64,000 nucleotides of DNA from Phycisphaeraceae bacterium. Lineage in GTDB: Bacteria > Planctomycetota > Phycisphaerae > Phycisphaerales > Phycisphaeraceae. The stretch is taken from contig JAJDCX010000060.1 of NCBI GenBank assembly GCA_029260615.1, forward strand, positions 26,647 to 90,646. The letters run 5' to 3'. Of the stretch, positions 9,191 to 17,427 are shown in pieces (position 1 is the first letter of the stretch; every line of letters starts with the position of its first letter). The position numbers and the translations under genes are program-made. The notes beneath the pieces were generated by a model. That model searched no databases, had not been told where the DNA came from, and was given only the letters and a program-made list of their open reading frames with translations.

Positions 9191-9619
9191 ATGCGATACC
9201 TGGCAATCGACTTAGGCGATAAACGAACCGGCATAGCCGTCGGCGACGACGTTACCGGCATCGCCTCACCCATAGAAACCATCCAGGCATCAACCCCCGA
9301 ATTGCGGCTAATAGGTTTTGAGCGTGTCATCCAGGAGCAGGGCCCAGACGCTCTTGTACTCGGCGTCCCCCTGAATATGGATGGCTCGGAAGGCCCAGCC
9401 GTCACCAAAGCCAAAGCACTCGCCGACGAACTCACCAAACGCTTCGGCCTGCCGGTGCATCTGGTCGATGAACGCCTCACATCCGTCGCCGCAGACGAGC
9501 AGATGGCACAGTCCGGCCTGACCCGTGGCCAGAAAAAAGCACGACGCGACGCACTCGCCGCCGCAGCCATCCTACGCAACTTCCTGGCAACCCAGCACAA
9601 GCCAGAAGACAGCCAATAG
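9191..9619 (+). CDS. ruvX: Holliday junction resolvase-like pre-16S rRNA nuclease
   Basis: A 142-residue RNase H-fold protein of the YqgF/RuvX family. The N-terminal strand MRYLAIDLGDKRTGIAVGDD carries the first catalytic Asp (D7) and the GxKRTG motif. LVLGVPLNMDGSEGP is the family block LVVGLPxxMDGSxG, and the later VDERLTSVAADEQM (VDERLTT) and KKARRDALAAAAIL (D for metal binding) complete the active site. The Escherichia coli homologue trims the 5' end of 16S rRNA. The start follows a pyrimidine-rich stretch without a clear Shine-Dalgarno. Confidence 0.92.
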   Translation: MRYLAIDLGDKRTGIAVGDDVTGIASPIETIQASTPELRLIGFERVIQEQGPDALVLGVPLNMDGSEGPAVTKAKALADELTKRFGLPVHLVDERLTSVAADEQMAQSGLTRGQKKARRDALAAAAILRNFLATQHKPEDSQ

Positions 9620-9692
9620 CCCGGATCAATCCGAGCCAACGCTTAGTTAGTTTGTTTTCTATCCGACCCGCGGTCGGCCACTCCCGCCGTGC

Positions 9693-10982
9693 TTAGAACA
9701 GCACGCCGTAGATAAACATGAACATCGCCAACGCCGTCGTGACCACACCGGCATACCCGACCGTGTCGCGCATCTCAGGCGACAGACCGTTCAACGGCCG
9801 ATTGATCTTCCCGCAGACCTGCAACAAAGCATGCTCAGCCTTTTTCAACCCGCTGTGGTTGATAATCACCGCCTCAGGCACATCCACACCCACCGGCTCC
9901 GCCGACACAGGCTCCCCAGCCTCATCCGCTGGAATCGATACACCAACGGCCTGCGCTTCCTCATCCAACTCGTTCGCCACATCGGCGGCGCTCGCACCTA
10001 TAGCCTCCACCGCCTGGGGCTCGGTTGCCGAAATCGGCTCCGGCTCAGTTTCAGATACAGGTTCAGGGACCACCTGCTCCGCCGACTCACGTTTCGCCTG
10101 CGCACGTGCCTCGGCCTCCTGCTCGGCCTTGGCCTCCGCAGCCAACACCTCATCCGTGCCCGGCACACCCGCCTCGACCTCCGGGCCGTGCTCGATCGCC
10201 TGTTCCGCAGACTCCGCCAGCATCGCGTCGATCTGATCGATCGACACCGCCCCAGCATCCTCCGGCGACTCCGCCTGTGACGTGGCCTCTTCTGTACCCG
10301 CCATCGTCTCGACAGGCTCAGGTTCCACCGGCTCCGGCTCGGTTACGTCTTGGGCCGCTTGCGCCTCCGGCTCTTTCGACGTGACCGCGTCCACACCCTT
10401 GGCCTGCACATCGTCCAGCAGCCCCTGGATCTGGCTCGCCAAATCGTCTTCACTAACAGCCACCACCGCCTCGGGCTTGGCCTCTTCTTCAATTCCCGCC
10501 GCGGGTGTGGGCTCTGGTTCAGGCTCGCACGCCGCTTCGATCTTGCTATCGATCTGCTTGTCCAGCAGGTCCGTCACCATCGAACCGAGCGCATCCAGGT
10601 CTAGACTTTCGCCTATACCCGCAGACTCTTTTTCTTTGCCGCCCGTGTCAGATTTTTCTACAACCGCCTCAGGATTCACCGCATCAGTAGCGACCTGCTG
10701 GGCAATCATCTCGGCTTCGGCCTCAGCCTCTGCTTCACTTTTAGCCTCAGTCTCGGCCGCAACCGGCTCGGCGACCGCCTCCGCCTCAACCACTTCGGGT
10801 TCCTTAGGCTCAGCCGCAACCGGCTCCACCACCGGCTCCTCCGGCTTATGCTGCCGCAAGTCCGCCGGCACCGACTCCGGGTCGACCTCTTCAAGCCGGT
10901 GCAACAAATCATCCAGCTGCGCCTCCAGGTCCATGTCCTGCGGGCTCGATGCGTCGTCGGGTTGTTCTGGTGTGTCAACCAA
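9693..10982 (-). CDS. Acidic low-complexity protein with C-terminal membrane anchor
   Basis: A 429-residue protein dominated by Glu, Ala, Val and Pro, with irregular EPEPV/EAEAKSE-like runs and almost no hydrophobic core to about residue 365. A conserved-looking C-terminal part follows: KKAEHALLQVCGKINRPLNG, LSPEMRDTVGYAGV and a terminal helix TTALAMFMFIYGVLF. It is probably tail-anchored with a long disordered cytoplasmic region. The first codon in frame is a TTG at 10982; an ATG at 10934 (MDLEAQLDDLLHRLEEV) is an alternative. No known domain was recognised. It converges on ruvX. Confidence 0.7.
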   Translation of the reverse strand: MVDTPEQPDDASSPQDMDLEAQLDDLLHRLEEVDPESVPADLRQHKPEEPVVEPVAAEPKEPEVVEAEAVAEPVAAETEAKSEAEAEAEAEMIAQQVATDAVNPEAVVEKSDTGGKEKESAGIGESLDLDALGSMVTDLLDKQIDSKIEAACEPEPEPTPAAGIEEEAKPEAVVAVSEDDLASQIQGLLDDVQAKGVDAVTSKEPEAQAAQDVTEPEPVEPEPVETMAGTEEATSQAESPEDAGAVSIDQIDAMLAESAEQAIEHGPEVEAGVPGTDEVLAAEAKAEQEAEARAQAKRESAEQVVPEPVSETEPEPISATEPQAVEAIGASAADVANELDEEAQAVGVSIPADEAGEPVSAEPVGVDVPEAVIINHSGLKKAEHALLQVCGKINRPLNGLSPEMRDTVGYAGVVTTALAMFMFIYGVLF

Positions 10983-11142
10983 CTTCGGGTTGTGTCCTGT
11001 CTTATCCTCGTGATTGGCCCCGCCGCGATGGATATGCCATCATGCGACCAGCCCGATTTACCTAACCCCTACACCCCGTTTTATCGACGCACACAGGGCC
11101 CGACTCAAGCCCCAACCCAACGGATCACCTAAGGGATTTTTC

Positions 11143-11964
11143 ATGCCTCACCCAGGCCAGACAACCCGCCCGCACAGGTTCTTCTGCCCCTCGCTGCCGA
11201 AATCCTCAAACCCCACCGATCCCGCGGACAGTTCTGGGGATGCAGGGGAAGTATCTGGGGAAATAGCCGGGGGCGGGGGGGTTGTATCGGACCCGCGTTG
11301 CACCCTGGACCGCCAGGAATCCCACCACGCCCGCAAAGCACTCCGCTTATCGGCTGGCGACGCCATCGAATTATTCGATGGCCAAGGCACCCTCGCACAA
11401 GCCTCCATCGAACGCTACGACGCCGCCCACGCTCTCTGCTATATCACCTCCACCCAATACCACCAGCCGATAACCCCATCACTCTCTATCGCATCCGCCG
11501 TCCCCAAAGGCTCGCTCGCCGACGCCATGGTCACTCAGCTCTCCCAGCTCGGCGTCGACAGGTTCATCCCCCTGCAAACCGACCACAGCGTCGCCGCACC
11601 CAGCACCGCCAAACTCGAACGCTTCAACAAATCAACCATCGAGTCCGCCAAGCAGTGCCACCGGCTCTGGCTGATGCACATCGATGAACCACAAGCCCCC
11701 GCCAATGCATGGGCAGACCCAACCTACGACCTCAAGCTCCTCACCACGCCCGCATGCCAACCCCTGCCAGACCTCGCTGACCTCATAAGCGCATCCCAAT
11801 CCGTGCTCATCCTGGTCGGCCCCGAAGGCGGCTGGAGCCCAGCAGAACTCACCGCCGCCACCGCCGCCGGCTGCCTTAACTGGTCCATCGCCCCCAACAT
11901 CCTGCGCATCGAAACCGCCGCCACCGCCGCCGCCGCCATCCTGCGCTACCCCGCTGCCCACTAG
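11143..11964 (+). CDS. rsmE: 16S rRNA (uracil1498-N3)-methyltransferase
   Basis: A 273-residue SPOUT-class methyltransferase that methylates U1498 of 16S rRNA. It has an N-terminal PUA-like part (HRFFCPSL, ESHHARKALRLSAGDAIELF, DGQG) and a C-terminal trefoil-knot domain with SIASAVPKGSLADAMVTQLS, QLGVDRFIPL, LVGPEGGWSPAEL and ILRIETAATAAAAILRY, the last two being knot/SAM motifs. The ATG at 11143 is chosen over upstream codons because it is preceded by AAGGGA and gives the normal N-terminus. A Gly/Ser-rich insertion at about residues 24-46 interrupts the PUA region. Confidence 0.92.
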   Translation: MPHPGQTTRPHRFFCPSLPKSSNPTDPADSSGDAGEVSGEIAGGGGVVSDPRCTLDRQESHHARKALRLSAGDAIELFDGQGTLAQASIERYDAAHALCYITSTQYHQPITPSLSIASAVPKGSLADAMVTQLSQLGVDRFIPLQTDHSVAAPSTAKLERFNKSTIESAKQCHRLWLMHIDEPQAPANAWADPTYDLKLLTTPACQPLPDLADLISASQSVLILVGPEGGWSPAELTAATAAGCLNWSIAPNILRIETAATAAAAILRYPAAH

Positions 11965-12512
11965 GCAAGCCCAGCCCAGATATTGCAGCACATATTTTTT
12001 AGCCGCGGATGAATACCCTCATATACCGGATATTCATGCGGTTCTATCATCAGCCACCGCTACACCGGCATTGAAAGCATCCCAAGACCACCCGCAGATG
12101 GATGGCCTTTATAGCGTTCTCAATCCAAATGTAGCGGGCCGCACTCACGAAGCGCCGCGACTTGTCGCGGAAATGGTCACACAGCCGCTATCAGTGCAGT
12201 GGGATTACTCTAACCCCCACCGTCAAGACACAAAAAATACCACCTCCCCCACATACAGATATCCCCTCACACACACGCCACGCCATTCCACAGACACCGC
12301 GCCACACGAACCACACCACACGCACCGCGCCACGACCACCACGCGGGCAACCCAGCCCACCTCTCACAAAATAATATTTAGGCTAAATACTATCTTGCGA
12401 GAGGTGTTGCAAGCGTATTAAACAGTGCAAGCCAAGCGAGGCCCGCCTCCCCAAAAACCTTCGTCGCTTCTCCCGCGTTGCCGCACCACACCGACCCCGC
12501 TAAGCTGGCTCC
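11965..12512. other. 548-bp intergenic region with hairpins and an A/C-rich tract
   Basis: No convincing gene. From left to right it holds a T run (11994-12000), a hairpin at 12003-12041 (CCGC-GG-ATGAATA against TATTCAT-GCGG), a short CGCGACTTGTCGCG hairpin near 12160, an A/C-rich, G-poor tract at about 12222-12357, and a long inverted repeat at 12358-12406. A 116-codon plus-strand open frame at 12071-12421 is rejected because its composition simply follows the A/C-rich tract. Confidence 0.6.
12358..12406. repeat. Long AT-rich inverted repeat (23-bp arms, 3-nt loop)
   Basis: Left arm 12358-12380 and right arm 12384-12406 are complementary at 20 of 23 positions around the loop GGC. All three exceptions are A opposite C on the plus strand, which become G-U wobble pairs in a minus-strand transcript, so the fold is complete only in minus-strand RNA. 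The arms are AT-rich at the centre (ATAATATTTA / TAAATACTAT) in a GC-rich genome. It stands 106 bp before the chlorite-dismutase-like gene. It could be an operator, a terminator or a relic of a mobile repeat. Confidence 0.75.
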
Positions 12513-13238
12513 ATGCAACGACCCACACCCGAAAAACCCGACATCGACGAAAAAGGCGCCCAAGGCCAACGCTCCGATTCACGCCTCTTCATGCAATTGA
12601 TGTGCTTCGGCGGCTGCCGTGACACCAAGGCCGCCATCGAAACCGTCAAAGCCTCCGGCCTACAGGCCGTGGTCTACGAAGATGTCAACAATCCGTTCGG
12701 CATCGGTGTACTCACCATGAGCGAAGACCCCGAACACTTCGTCGGCCCCGTCCGACAGCTATACCTCCAACGCCCCTTCGCCGCACTCCGGCCCCTCCAC
12801 GACCTCACCATGTTCGGTCGAACCTACTCCCTCGGCTACGAACACGACCTCAAAGACACGCTCTTTAACCGCCCACGACGCACCGCACTGAATCCCCAAT
12901 GGCCCTGGGCTATCTGGTACCCCCTGCGACGCAGCGGGAAATTCTCCCAACTCCCCCGGGATGAGCAGATGGAAATCCTCAAAGAGCACGGCACCATCGG
13001 CATGGCCTTCGGATCAGCCGACTACGCACACGACATACGCATCGCTTGCCACGGCCTGGACCGGGACGACAACGACTTCGTCGTCGGCCTCACGGGCAAA
13101 GACCTCCACCCCCTCTCCGCCATCGTTCAGACCATGCGCAAAACCACCCAGACCTCCCAATACCTCGAACGCCTCGGCCCATTCTTTGTCGCCAAAGCCG
13201 TCTGGCAATCGAACTACGAAGAAGCCACCACGCCATAA
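12513..13238 (+). CDS. Chlorite dismutase-family haem protein (HemQ-like)
   Basis: A 241-residue protein of the Cld/HemQ family. The C-terminal ferredoxin-like half shows WYPLRRSGKFSQLPRDEQME, ILKEHGTIGMAF, DDNDFVVGLTGKDLHPL and YLERLGPFFVAKAVW, matching the YPM-K...W...HG...FG.....EFEEFL pattern of coproheme decarboxylases. In this family the axial haem ligand is a His; EHG or the preceding DIRIACHGLD supplies candidates. Haem biosynthesis (coproheme decarboxylation) is the likeliest role, but true chlorite dismutase activity or a dehydratase-like role cannot be read from sequence alone. Two Cys near the N-terminus (CFGGC) are unusual. Confidence 0.75.
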   Translation: MQRPTPEKPDIDEKGAQGQRSDSRLFMQLMCFGGCRDTKAAIETVKASGLQAVVYEDVNNPFGIGVLTMSEDPEHFVGPVRQLYLQRPFAALRPLHDLTMFGRTYSLGYEHDLKDTLFNRPRRTALNPQWPWAIWYPLRRSGKFSQLPRDEQMEILKEHGTIGMAFGSADYAHDIRIACHGLDRDDNDFVVGLTGKDLHPLSAIVQTMRKTTQTSQYLERLGPFFVAKAVWQSNYEEATTP

Positions 13239-13250
13239 AGAACACACCAA

Positions 13251-13278
13251 AGCCCACGGATGACCGCGTCCGCGGGCT
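13251..13278 (+). terminator. Hairpin after the Cld-family gene
   Basis: AGCCCACGGA and TCCGCGGGCT pair at 9 of 10 positions around an 8-nt loop, 12 bp after the stop codon. There is no strong T run, so it may be a Rho-assisted or weak intrinsic terminator. Confidence 0.5.
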
Positions 13279-13441
13279 TCCCTGGGGTCAAAGGTAAAGT
13301 TTTTCAAAGAACCCTTTAGTTATGCCCCTTAGCTCGCCCCCATAAAATCCCCCGATACCCGATACCGCCCCACGCACTCAACCACCACTTGCGGTTTAGC
13401 GCCTTACATCATCAATCATAAATCTCAAATCATAAATCCCC

Positions 13442-14929
13442 ATGCCCACTCTCCCCGAACGTCACGCCGCCGCCGTCCAAACTCTAGCCGCCGTAGACCA
13501 ATCCCACGCCTTAAAGTTCTACGACGAGCTTGACGACGCCCAGCGTGACCAATTGCTCACCCAAATCGAAGGCATCGACTGGCCCGAGATCGCCCGCCTT
13601 ATCCAGTCCCACGTCCTGAACACCCCATCCCTACACATACCCACCAACATCGACCCCGCGCCCTGCTACCCACACGTCCCCGCTGACGACCAAACGGACC
13701 ACTACACCAAAGCCAAATCCCTCGGCGAAAAGCTCATCCGCAACGGCAACGTCGCCGCCTTCACCGTCGCCGGCGGACAAGGCACGCGACTCGGCTGGGA
13801 CGCACCCAAAGGCACCTTCCCCGCCACACCCGTCACCGGCCGACCCCTCTTCGGCGTACTCGCAGACTACATCAACAAAGCTCAAAAAAAATACAACACC
13901 GTCATCCCCTGGTACGTCATGACCAGCCCCGCCAACCACCAACCCACAGTCGACTTCTTCAAAGAAAACGACTTCTTCGGCCTCGCCCCCAACAACGTCA
14001 TCCACTTCCCCCAAGCCATGATGCCCGCCATCGGCCTCACCGGTGACAACCGCGGCAAAGCACTCCTCGCCAACAAACACTCCCTCGCTCTCTCCCCCAA
14101 CGGCCACGGCGGATCACTCAAAGCCCTGAACACCTCCGACGCCATCAACGACATGAAATCCCGCGGCGTCACACAAATCAGCTACACACAAATCGACAAC
14201 CCCACCGTCCACGTCATCGACCCACTCTTCATAGGCCTGCACGCACTGGACAACGCACAGATGTCCTCCAAGATGCTCCCCAAGACAGGCCCCAAAGAAA
14301 AGCTCGGCAACTTCTGTCTCGCCGACAACAAGATGACCGTCATCGAATACTCCGACCTCCCCGACGAGCTCGCCTTCCAGACCAACCCCGACGGCTCTCT
14401 ACGCTTCCGTGCCGGCTCCATCGCCATCCACATGATCCAGGTCGCCTTCGTAGAAGACCTCAGCACCTCCCCCACAGGCTTTGCCCTCCCATTCCACCGC
14501 GCCGAAAAGAAAGTCCCCTGCATCGACCTTAACACCGGGGCACCCGCCGCATCCAAGGGGGCCGACAATTCCGGGGTTTCCGGGGGCAACGCCGTCAAGT
14601 TCGAGACCTTCGTCTTCGACGCCTTGCCTTTATGTGACAACTCCATCCTCTACGAAACCGACCGCGTCGAAGAGTTCGCCCCCATCAAAAACGCCGACAC
14701 AGAAGACGGCCAACCCGACGCCACCGATTCCCCCGCATCCAGCAAACAACTCCAATCCCAACGCGCCGCCCGCTGGCTGCAAACCCACAACATCACCATC
14801 CCCCGCAACGCAGATGGCCAGGTCAACGCCAAAATAGAAATCTCCCCCCTCACCGCTATCGCCCCCGACGATCTTGCGGCCATCGACCTCCCCAAAGAAA
14901 TCAACCCTGGCGAATCGGTGGTGTTATAA
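13442..14929 (+). CDS. UDPGP-family UDP-sugar pyrophosphorylase (UAP1-like)
   Basis: A 495-residue nucleotidyltransferase of the eukaryotic-type UDPGP family. FTVAGGQGTRLGWDAPKGTF (125-144) is the uridine-binding loop; YVMTSPANHQPTVDFFKEND and SPNGHGGSLKAL are the next family blocks, and YTQIDNPTVHVIDPLFIGLH contains the metal-binding region. The pattern is closest to UDP-N-acetylglucosamine pyrophosphorylase of the UAP1 type rather than bacterial GlmU. It would provide UDP-GlcNAc or UDP-Gal/GlcNAc for envelope glycans. It begins MPTLPERHAAAVQTLAAVDQ directly after an AT-rich stretch. Confidence 0.85.
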   Translation: MPTLPERHAAAVQTLAAVDQSHALKFYDELDDAQRDQLLTQIEGIDWPEIARLIQSHVLNTPSLHIPTNIDPAPCYPHVPADDQTDHYTKAKSLGEKLIRNGNVAAFTVAGGQGTRLGWDAPKGTFPATPVTGRPLFGVLADYINKAQKKYNTVIPWYVMTSPANHQPTVDFFKENDFFGLAPNNVIHFPQAMMPAIGLTGDNRGKALLANKHSLALSPNGHGGSLKALNTSDAINDMKSRGVTQISYTQIDNPTVHVIDPLFIGLHALDNAQMSSKMLPKTGPKEKLGNFCLADNKMTVIEYSDLPDELAFQTNPDGSLRFRAGSIAIHMIQVAFVEDLSTSPTGFALPFHRAEKKVPCIDLNTGAPAASKGADNSGVSGGNAVKFETFVFDALPLCDNSILYETDRVEEFAPIKNADTEDGQPDATDSPASSKQLQSQRAARWLQTHNITIPRNADGQVNAKIEISPLTAIAPDDLAAIDLPKEINPGESVVL

Positions 14930-15026
14930 TTCGGTGGGTGGGTCCTGACGTAGAGGGCTGTGTTTGTGAAGGATCGTTCATCACAGAGACACATGAAGGG
15001 GCCGAACAAGGGATCAGTACATTTAG

Positions 15027-15533
15027 TTGACGCCGCCGTTCGTGAGGAATGCCAACAGCTTGTCATACCCAGAGCCCCAATCAAATTGCATCTTCTGTCA
15101 GATTGTCAAAGGGACATCCCCCTGCAGTCCGGTATACGAGGACGAAGACATCCTGTCTTTTTTGACCATCCGCCAGACCCGTCCCGGGGAACTGCTCGTC
15201 ATCCCAAAACAACACATCGACGAGGTCTGTGATGTCCCAGAGCAGGTGCATGGCCGGATGTTTTCCGTAGCCCGCCAACTCGCCCGAGGGGTCCGATCCG
15301 CATTCCACCCCCAACGCATGGGCCTCGTCGTACACGGCTATGGCGTCCCCCATGCCCACATCATCGTACTTCCCCAACACCATCTGGACGACATTACATC
15401 AGCCCACTTTGCTGTCACACACGATGCCACGCCGGTAGTTTTTCGCTGCGAACAGATCCCCGTAACACCCCGTGCGACACTGGCCAAGCGTGCAGCGGAT
15501 ATCCGATCGGCCGTAGAGCGACTCGATAGGTAG
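15027..15533 (+). CDS. HIT-family nucleotide hydrolase/transferase
   Basis: About 168 residues with the zinc-type N-terminal CIFCQIVKG, the strand PGELLVIPKQHIDEVCDV, and the histidine triad GVPHAHIIVLP (H-x-H-x) near residues 109-119. This is the HIT/Hint branch that cleaves nucleoside phosphoramidates or dinucleotides. The N-terminal extension is long and the TTG start at 15027 is uncertain; a GTG at 15042 would also keep the domain whole. It follows the pyrophosphorylase by about 100 bp and converges on the SDR gene. Confidence 0.85.
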   Translation: MTPPFVRNANSLSYPEPQSNCIFCQIVKGTSPCSPVYEDEDILSFLTIRQTRPGELLVIPKQHIDEVCDVPEQVHGRMFSVARQLARGVRSAFHPQRMGLVVHGYGVPHAHIIVLPQHHLDDITSAHFAVTHDATPVVFRCEQIPVTPRATLAKRAADIRSAVERLDR

Positions 15534-15586
15534 TGGCAGACCAAAACTGTCAGAAGCCCTTCCCCACCCTACCCCAACAACCACCC

Positions 15587-16456
15587 TCACCCCGAACTGA
15601 TCTTGCGCATATGCCGCCGCATTGCCCAGGCCGCAAACCGTGGGCTCGCCGTGGCCGCCGCCGCCGCGAACCGTGACACCCCCGAAGGCCAGACCTCCGG
15701 CTTAGGTCGGCGTAAGCAGCGGACAACCGTCTCCGCGACGTGTTCCGCCGTCTGCGTCAATGCCTTAGGCGTGTTCGATCCCCGCTCCGCATCACGCTTG
15801 TCCGCCGAGAATTCCCGTGCCCGTTCGCCGAACTCCGTCGTCGTCCCCACCGGGTGGACACTGCTCACCACGATCCCTTCATCCGCCAACTCCGCACGCA
15901 TCGCACCCGCGATCGAGTCCTGCGCCGCCTTGGTCGCGCAATACGCACCAAACTTGGGCACCCCGATCTCACTGGCGATCGACGAGCAGATCAGGATGTG
16001 CTTAAGCCCCGCCCCCGGATTTTCCGACCCCTGCTCCCCCTCACCCGTCTTGCGAAGATAAGCCACTGCTTCCCGGACCGTGCGCAGCGTGCCGTAGTAG
16101 TTGGTCTCGAAGATATCCCGATGGGCTTGCAGGTCGGTTTCCATGACCGAACCAAACTGCCCGTACCCCGCATTGGCAAACGCGACATCGACCCGCCCAA
16201 ACGCCTCCCACGCCCGCTCAAACAGCCCCGCCACATCCCCATCCACCGTCACATCACACCCCACCGTCAACACCCGCCGCCCCAGCCCCCGCACCTCCCC
16301 CCGGATATGCTCCGCCACCGCCTCCAGCTTATCCACCCGCCTCGCCGCCAGCACCACATCCATCCCCCCCCGCGCACAAGCCAACGCCGTCGCCGCCCCG
16401 ATCCCCGAACTGGCTCCGGTGATGACGATCAGTTTGTTAGATAGAATTCGTGGCAT
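15587..16456 (-). CDS. Short-chain dehydrogenase/reductase
   Basis: A 289-residue classical SDR. It has the NAD(P)-binding TGASSGIG at 13-20, AARR at 37-40 (Arg after the second strand favours NADP), NAG at 95-97, catalytic Ser159 in ILICSSI, and the Y172-x3-K176 pair in AYCATKAAQDSIAGAMRAEL. The C-terminal stretch SVHPVGTTTEFGERA is usual for oxidoreductases of the DltE/YqjQ type. Substrate unknown. Transcribed away from the pseudopilin gene. Confidence 0.88.
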   Translation of the reverse strand: MPRILSNKLIVITGASSGIGAATALACARGGMDVVLAARRVDKLEAVAEHIRGEVRGLGRRVLTVGCDVTVDGDVAGLFERAWEAFGRVDVAFANAGYGQFGSVMETDLQAHRDIFETNYYGTLRTVREAVAYLRKTGEGEQGSENPGAGLKHILICSSIASEIGVPKFGAYCATKAAQDSIAGAMRAELADEGIVVSSVHPVGTTTEFGERAREFSADKRDAERGSNTPKALTQTAEHVAETVVRCLRRPKPEVWPSGVSRFAAAAATASPRFAAWAMRRHMRKISSG

Positions 16457-16533
16457 GGCATGAGTTTAGCGGGAACCGGCGGGCCTGCTGTTATTTAGGT
16501 CGCGGTTGAGCTGTAATAGGGCTCTGTCGGCTC

Positions 16534-16556
16534 CGTCCTATTATATGTACAGGACG
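16534..16556. promoter_or_regulatory. Inverted repeat upstream of the pseudopilin gene
   Basis: CGTCCT and AGGACG form a perfect 6-bp inverted repeat with an AT-rich 11-nt centre (ATTATATGTAC), 31 bp before the pseudopilin ATG. The centre could be a -10 region covered by an operator, or the repeat a 5' leader hairpin. Confidence 0.35.
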
Positions 16557-16587
16557 CCCCCTTCATCGTGTCACAGGAGCCCCAACC

Positions 16588-17325
16588 ATGAGACGAGAAA
16601 CAGGATATGCCTTGGTAGAGATGTTTGTTGCCATCGTGGCTGTTGGCTTGGCCATCACACTCGCAACAGCCGGCCTTGACGAGCAGAAACGCGACAAACT
16701 AAAGCGTAGAAGCGTCACGCAAGTGCGTGGCATCATCCAGTCCCTGGTGACGTATGGAGGTGTGAATACCGAATGGTACCCCGGTGTTACTGCGGAAGGC
16801 GAGGTGATTGATGTTTCACCGACCGGCGTTTTCCAGATCCTGCTTGAGAATAATTCTTTTTCCGGCGAGTACGCGATCAGCCCGATGGAAGACCTAGCGC
16901 CCTGGCAACCCAATCAAAAAGTGACAGCCGACAACCTTTCCTATGCCATCCTGGACGTCGATATATCGGCGGGCAAGACCGATCGATTCCGCGAATGGCG
17001 TCAGACGATCAACACCCGAGCCATAGCCGTGTCCGATCGAAATACCGGTGCCGAGGACGGCTACGCCAGCGTGTGGACCCCCCACGTTGATGGGGAGGGT
17101 TGGTCTGGTGGTATAGGACGGAATGACGGGAGCGCTTCCCATGAAGCATCCCCCATACTCAATAACACCAAGTACGGCCGTGGTGACGCGAATGAGCACG
17201 ACCACCTCTTCGAATCCCAGGGCGGGAGCGATGCCTTGATGACGTTTTCCAAAGATGAGGATGGGAAGGAAGCACCTGTCGCGGCCCGTGCCGTGCCTCC
17301 GGAAATTGCTGAGTCGAATGAGTGA
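16588..17325 (+). CDS. Type IV pilin-like / pseudopilin protein
   Basis: A 245-residue protein with a prepilin leader MRRETG and helix YALVEMFVAIVAVGLAITLA. Cleavage after G6 would leave Tyr at +1 and Glu11 at the conserved +5 position needed for assembly. A polar globular part follows (YPGVTAEGEVIDVSPTGVFQ, then repeated Asp/Gly/Glu-rich stretches) without a recognised C-terminal domain. It probably belongs to a type II secretion or pilus-like fibre. It is preceded by AGGAG. No secretin or ATPase is adjacent, only a GspE-N-domain protein across a terminator. Confidence 0.75.
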   Translation: MRRETGYALVEMFVAIVAVGLAITLATAGLDEQKRDKLKRRSVTQVRGIIQSLVTYGGVNTEWYPGVTAEGEVIDVSPTGVFQILLENNSFSGEYAISPMEDLAPWQPNQKVTADNLSYAILDVDISAGKTDRFREWRQTINTRAIAVSDRNTGAEDGYASVWTPHVDGEGWSGGIGRNDGSASHEASPILNNTKYGRGDANEHDHLFESQGGSDALMTFSKDEDGKEAPVAARAVPPEIAESNE

Positions 17326-17365
17326 TAACGTTCTCCGACCCGAGCACGTCATGATTAAACAACAA

Positions 17366-17400
17366 CCCCGGGCTTGCGCCCGGGGCTATTGCATATTTTT
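17366..17400 (+). terminator. Intrinsic terminator after the pseudopilin gene
   Basis: CCCCGGGC and GCCCGGGG form a perfect 8-bp stem with a TTGC loop (17366-17385), followed by a T run at 17395-17400. It serves the plus-strand pseudopilin gene; the symmetric stem may also act for the convergent gene. Confidence 0.75.
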
Positions 17401-17427
17401 AAGTTGTTGTGACGGTGCCGTGCGCCC

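Noticed and set aside
9718..10604. Several long plus-strand frames opposite the acidic protein (for example 9718-10236 and 10282-11013)
   Set aside because: They are complementary-strand shadows of the Glu/Ala/Val-rich gene; Ser/Thr/Ala runs without start signals or domains.
12123..12137. 15-mer AGCGTTCTCAATCCA also present at 45633-45647
   Set aside because: One pair of matching 15-mers is about what chance gives in 64 kb; no longer alignment on either side.
12071..12421. A 116-codon plus-strand open frame in the intergenic region
   Set aside because: His/Thr/Pro/Arg bias follows the A/C-rich DNA composition. It has no start signal, no recognisable domain, and runs through the long inverted repeat.
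14967..15232. An overlapping plus-strand frame near the HIT gene start
   Set aside because: The HIT motifs lie in the other frame; this one has no conserved features.
17205..17225. TTCGAATCCCA resembling a tRNA T-arm
   Set aside because: It lies within the pseudopilin reading frame, with no acceptor stem or anticodon arm around it.
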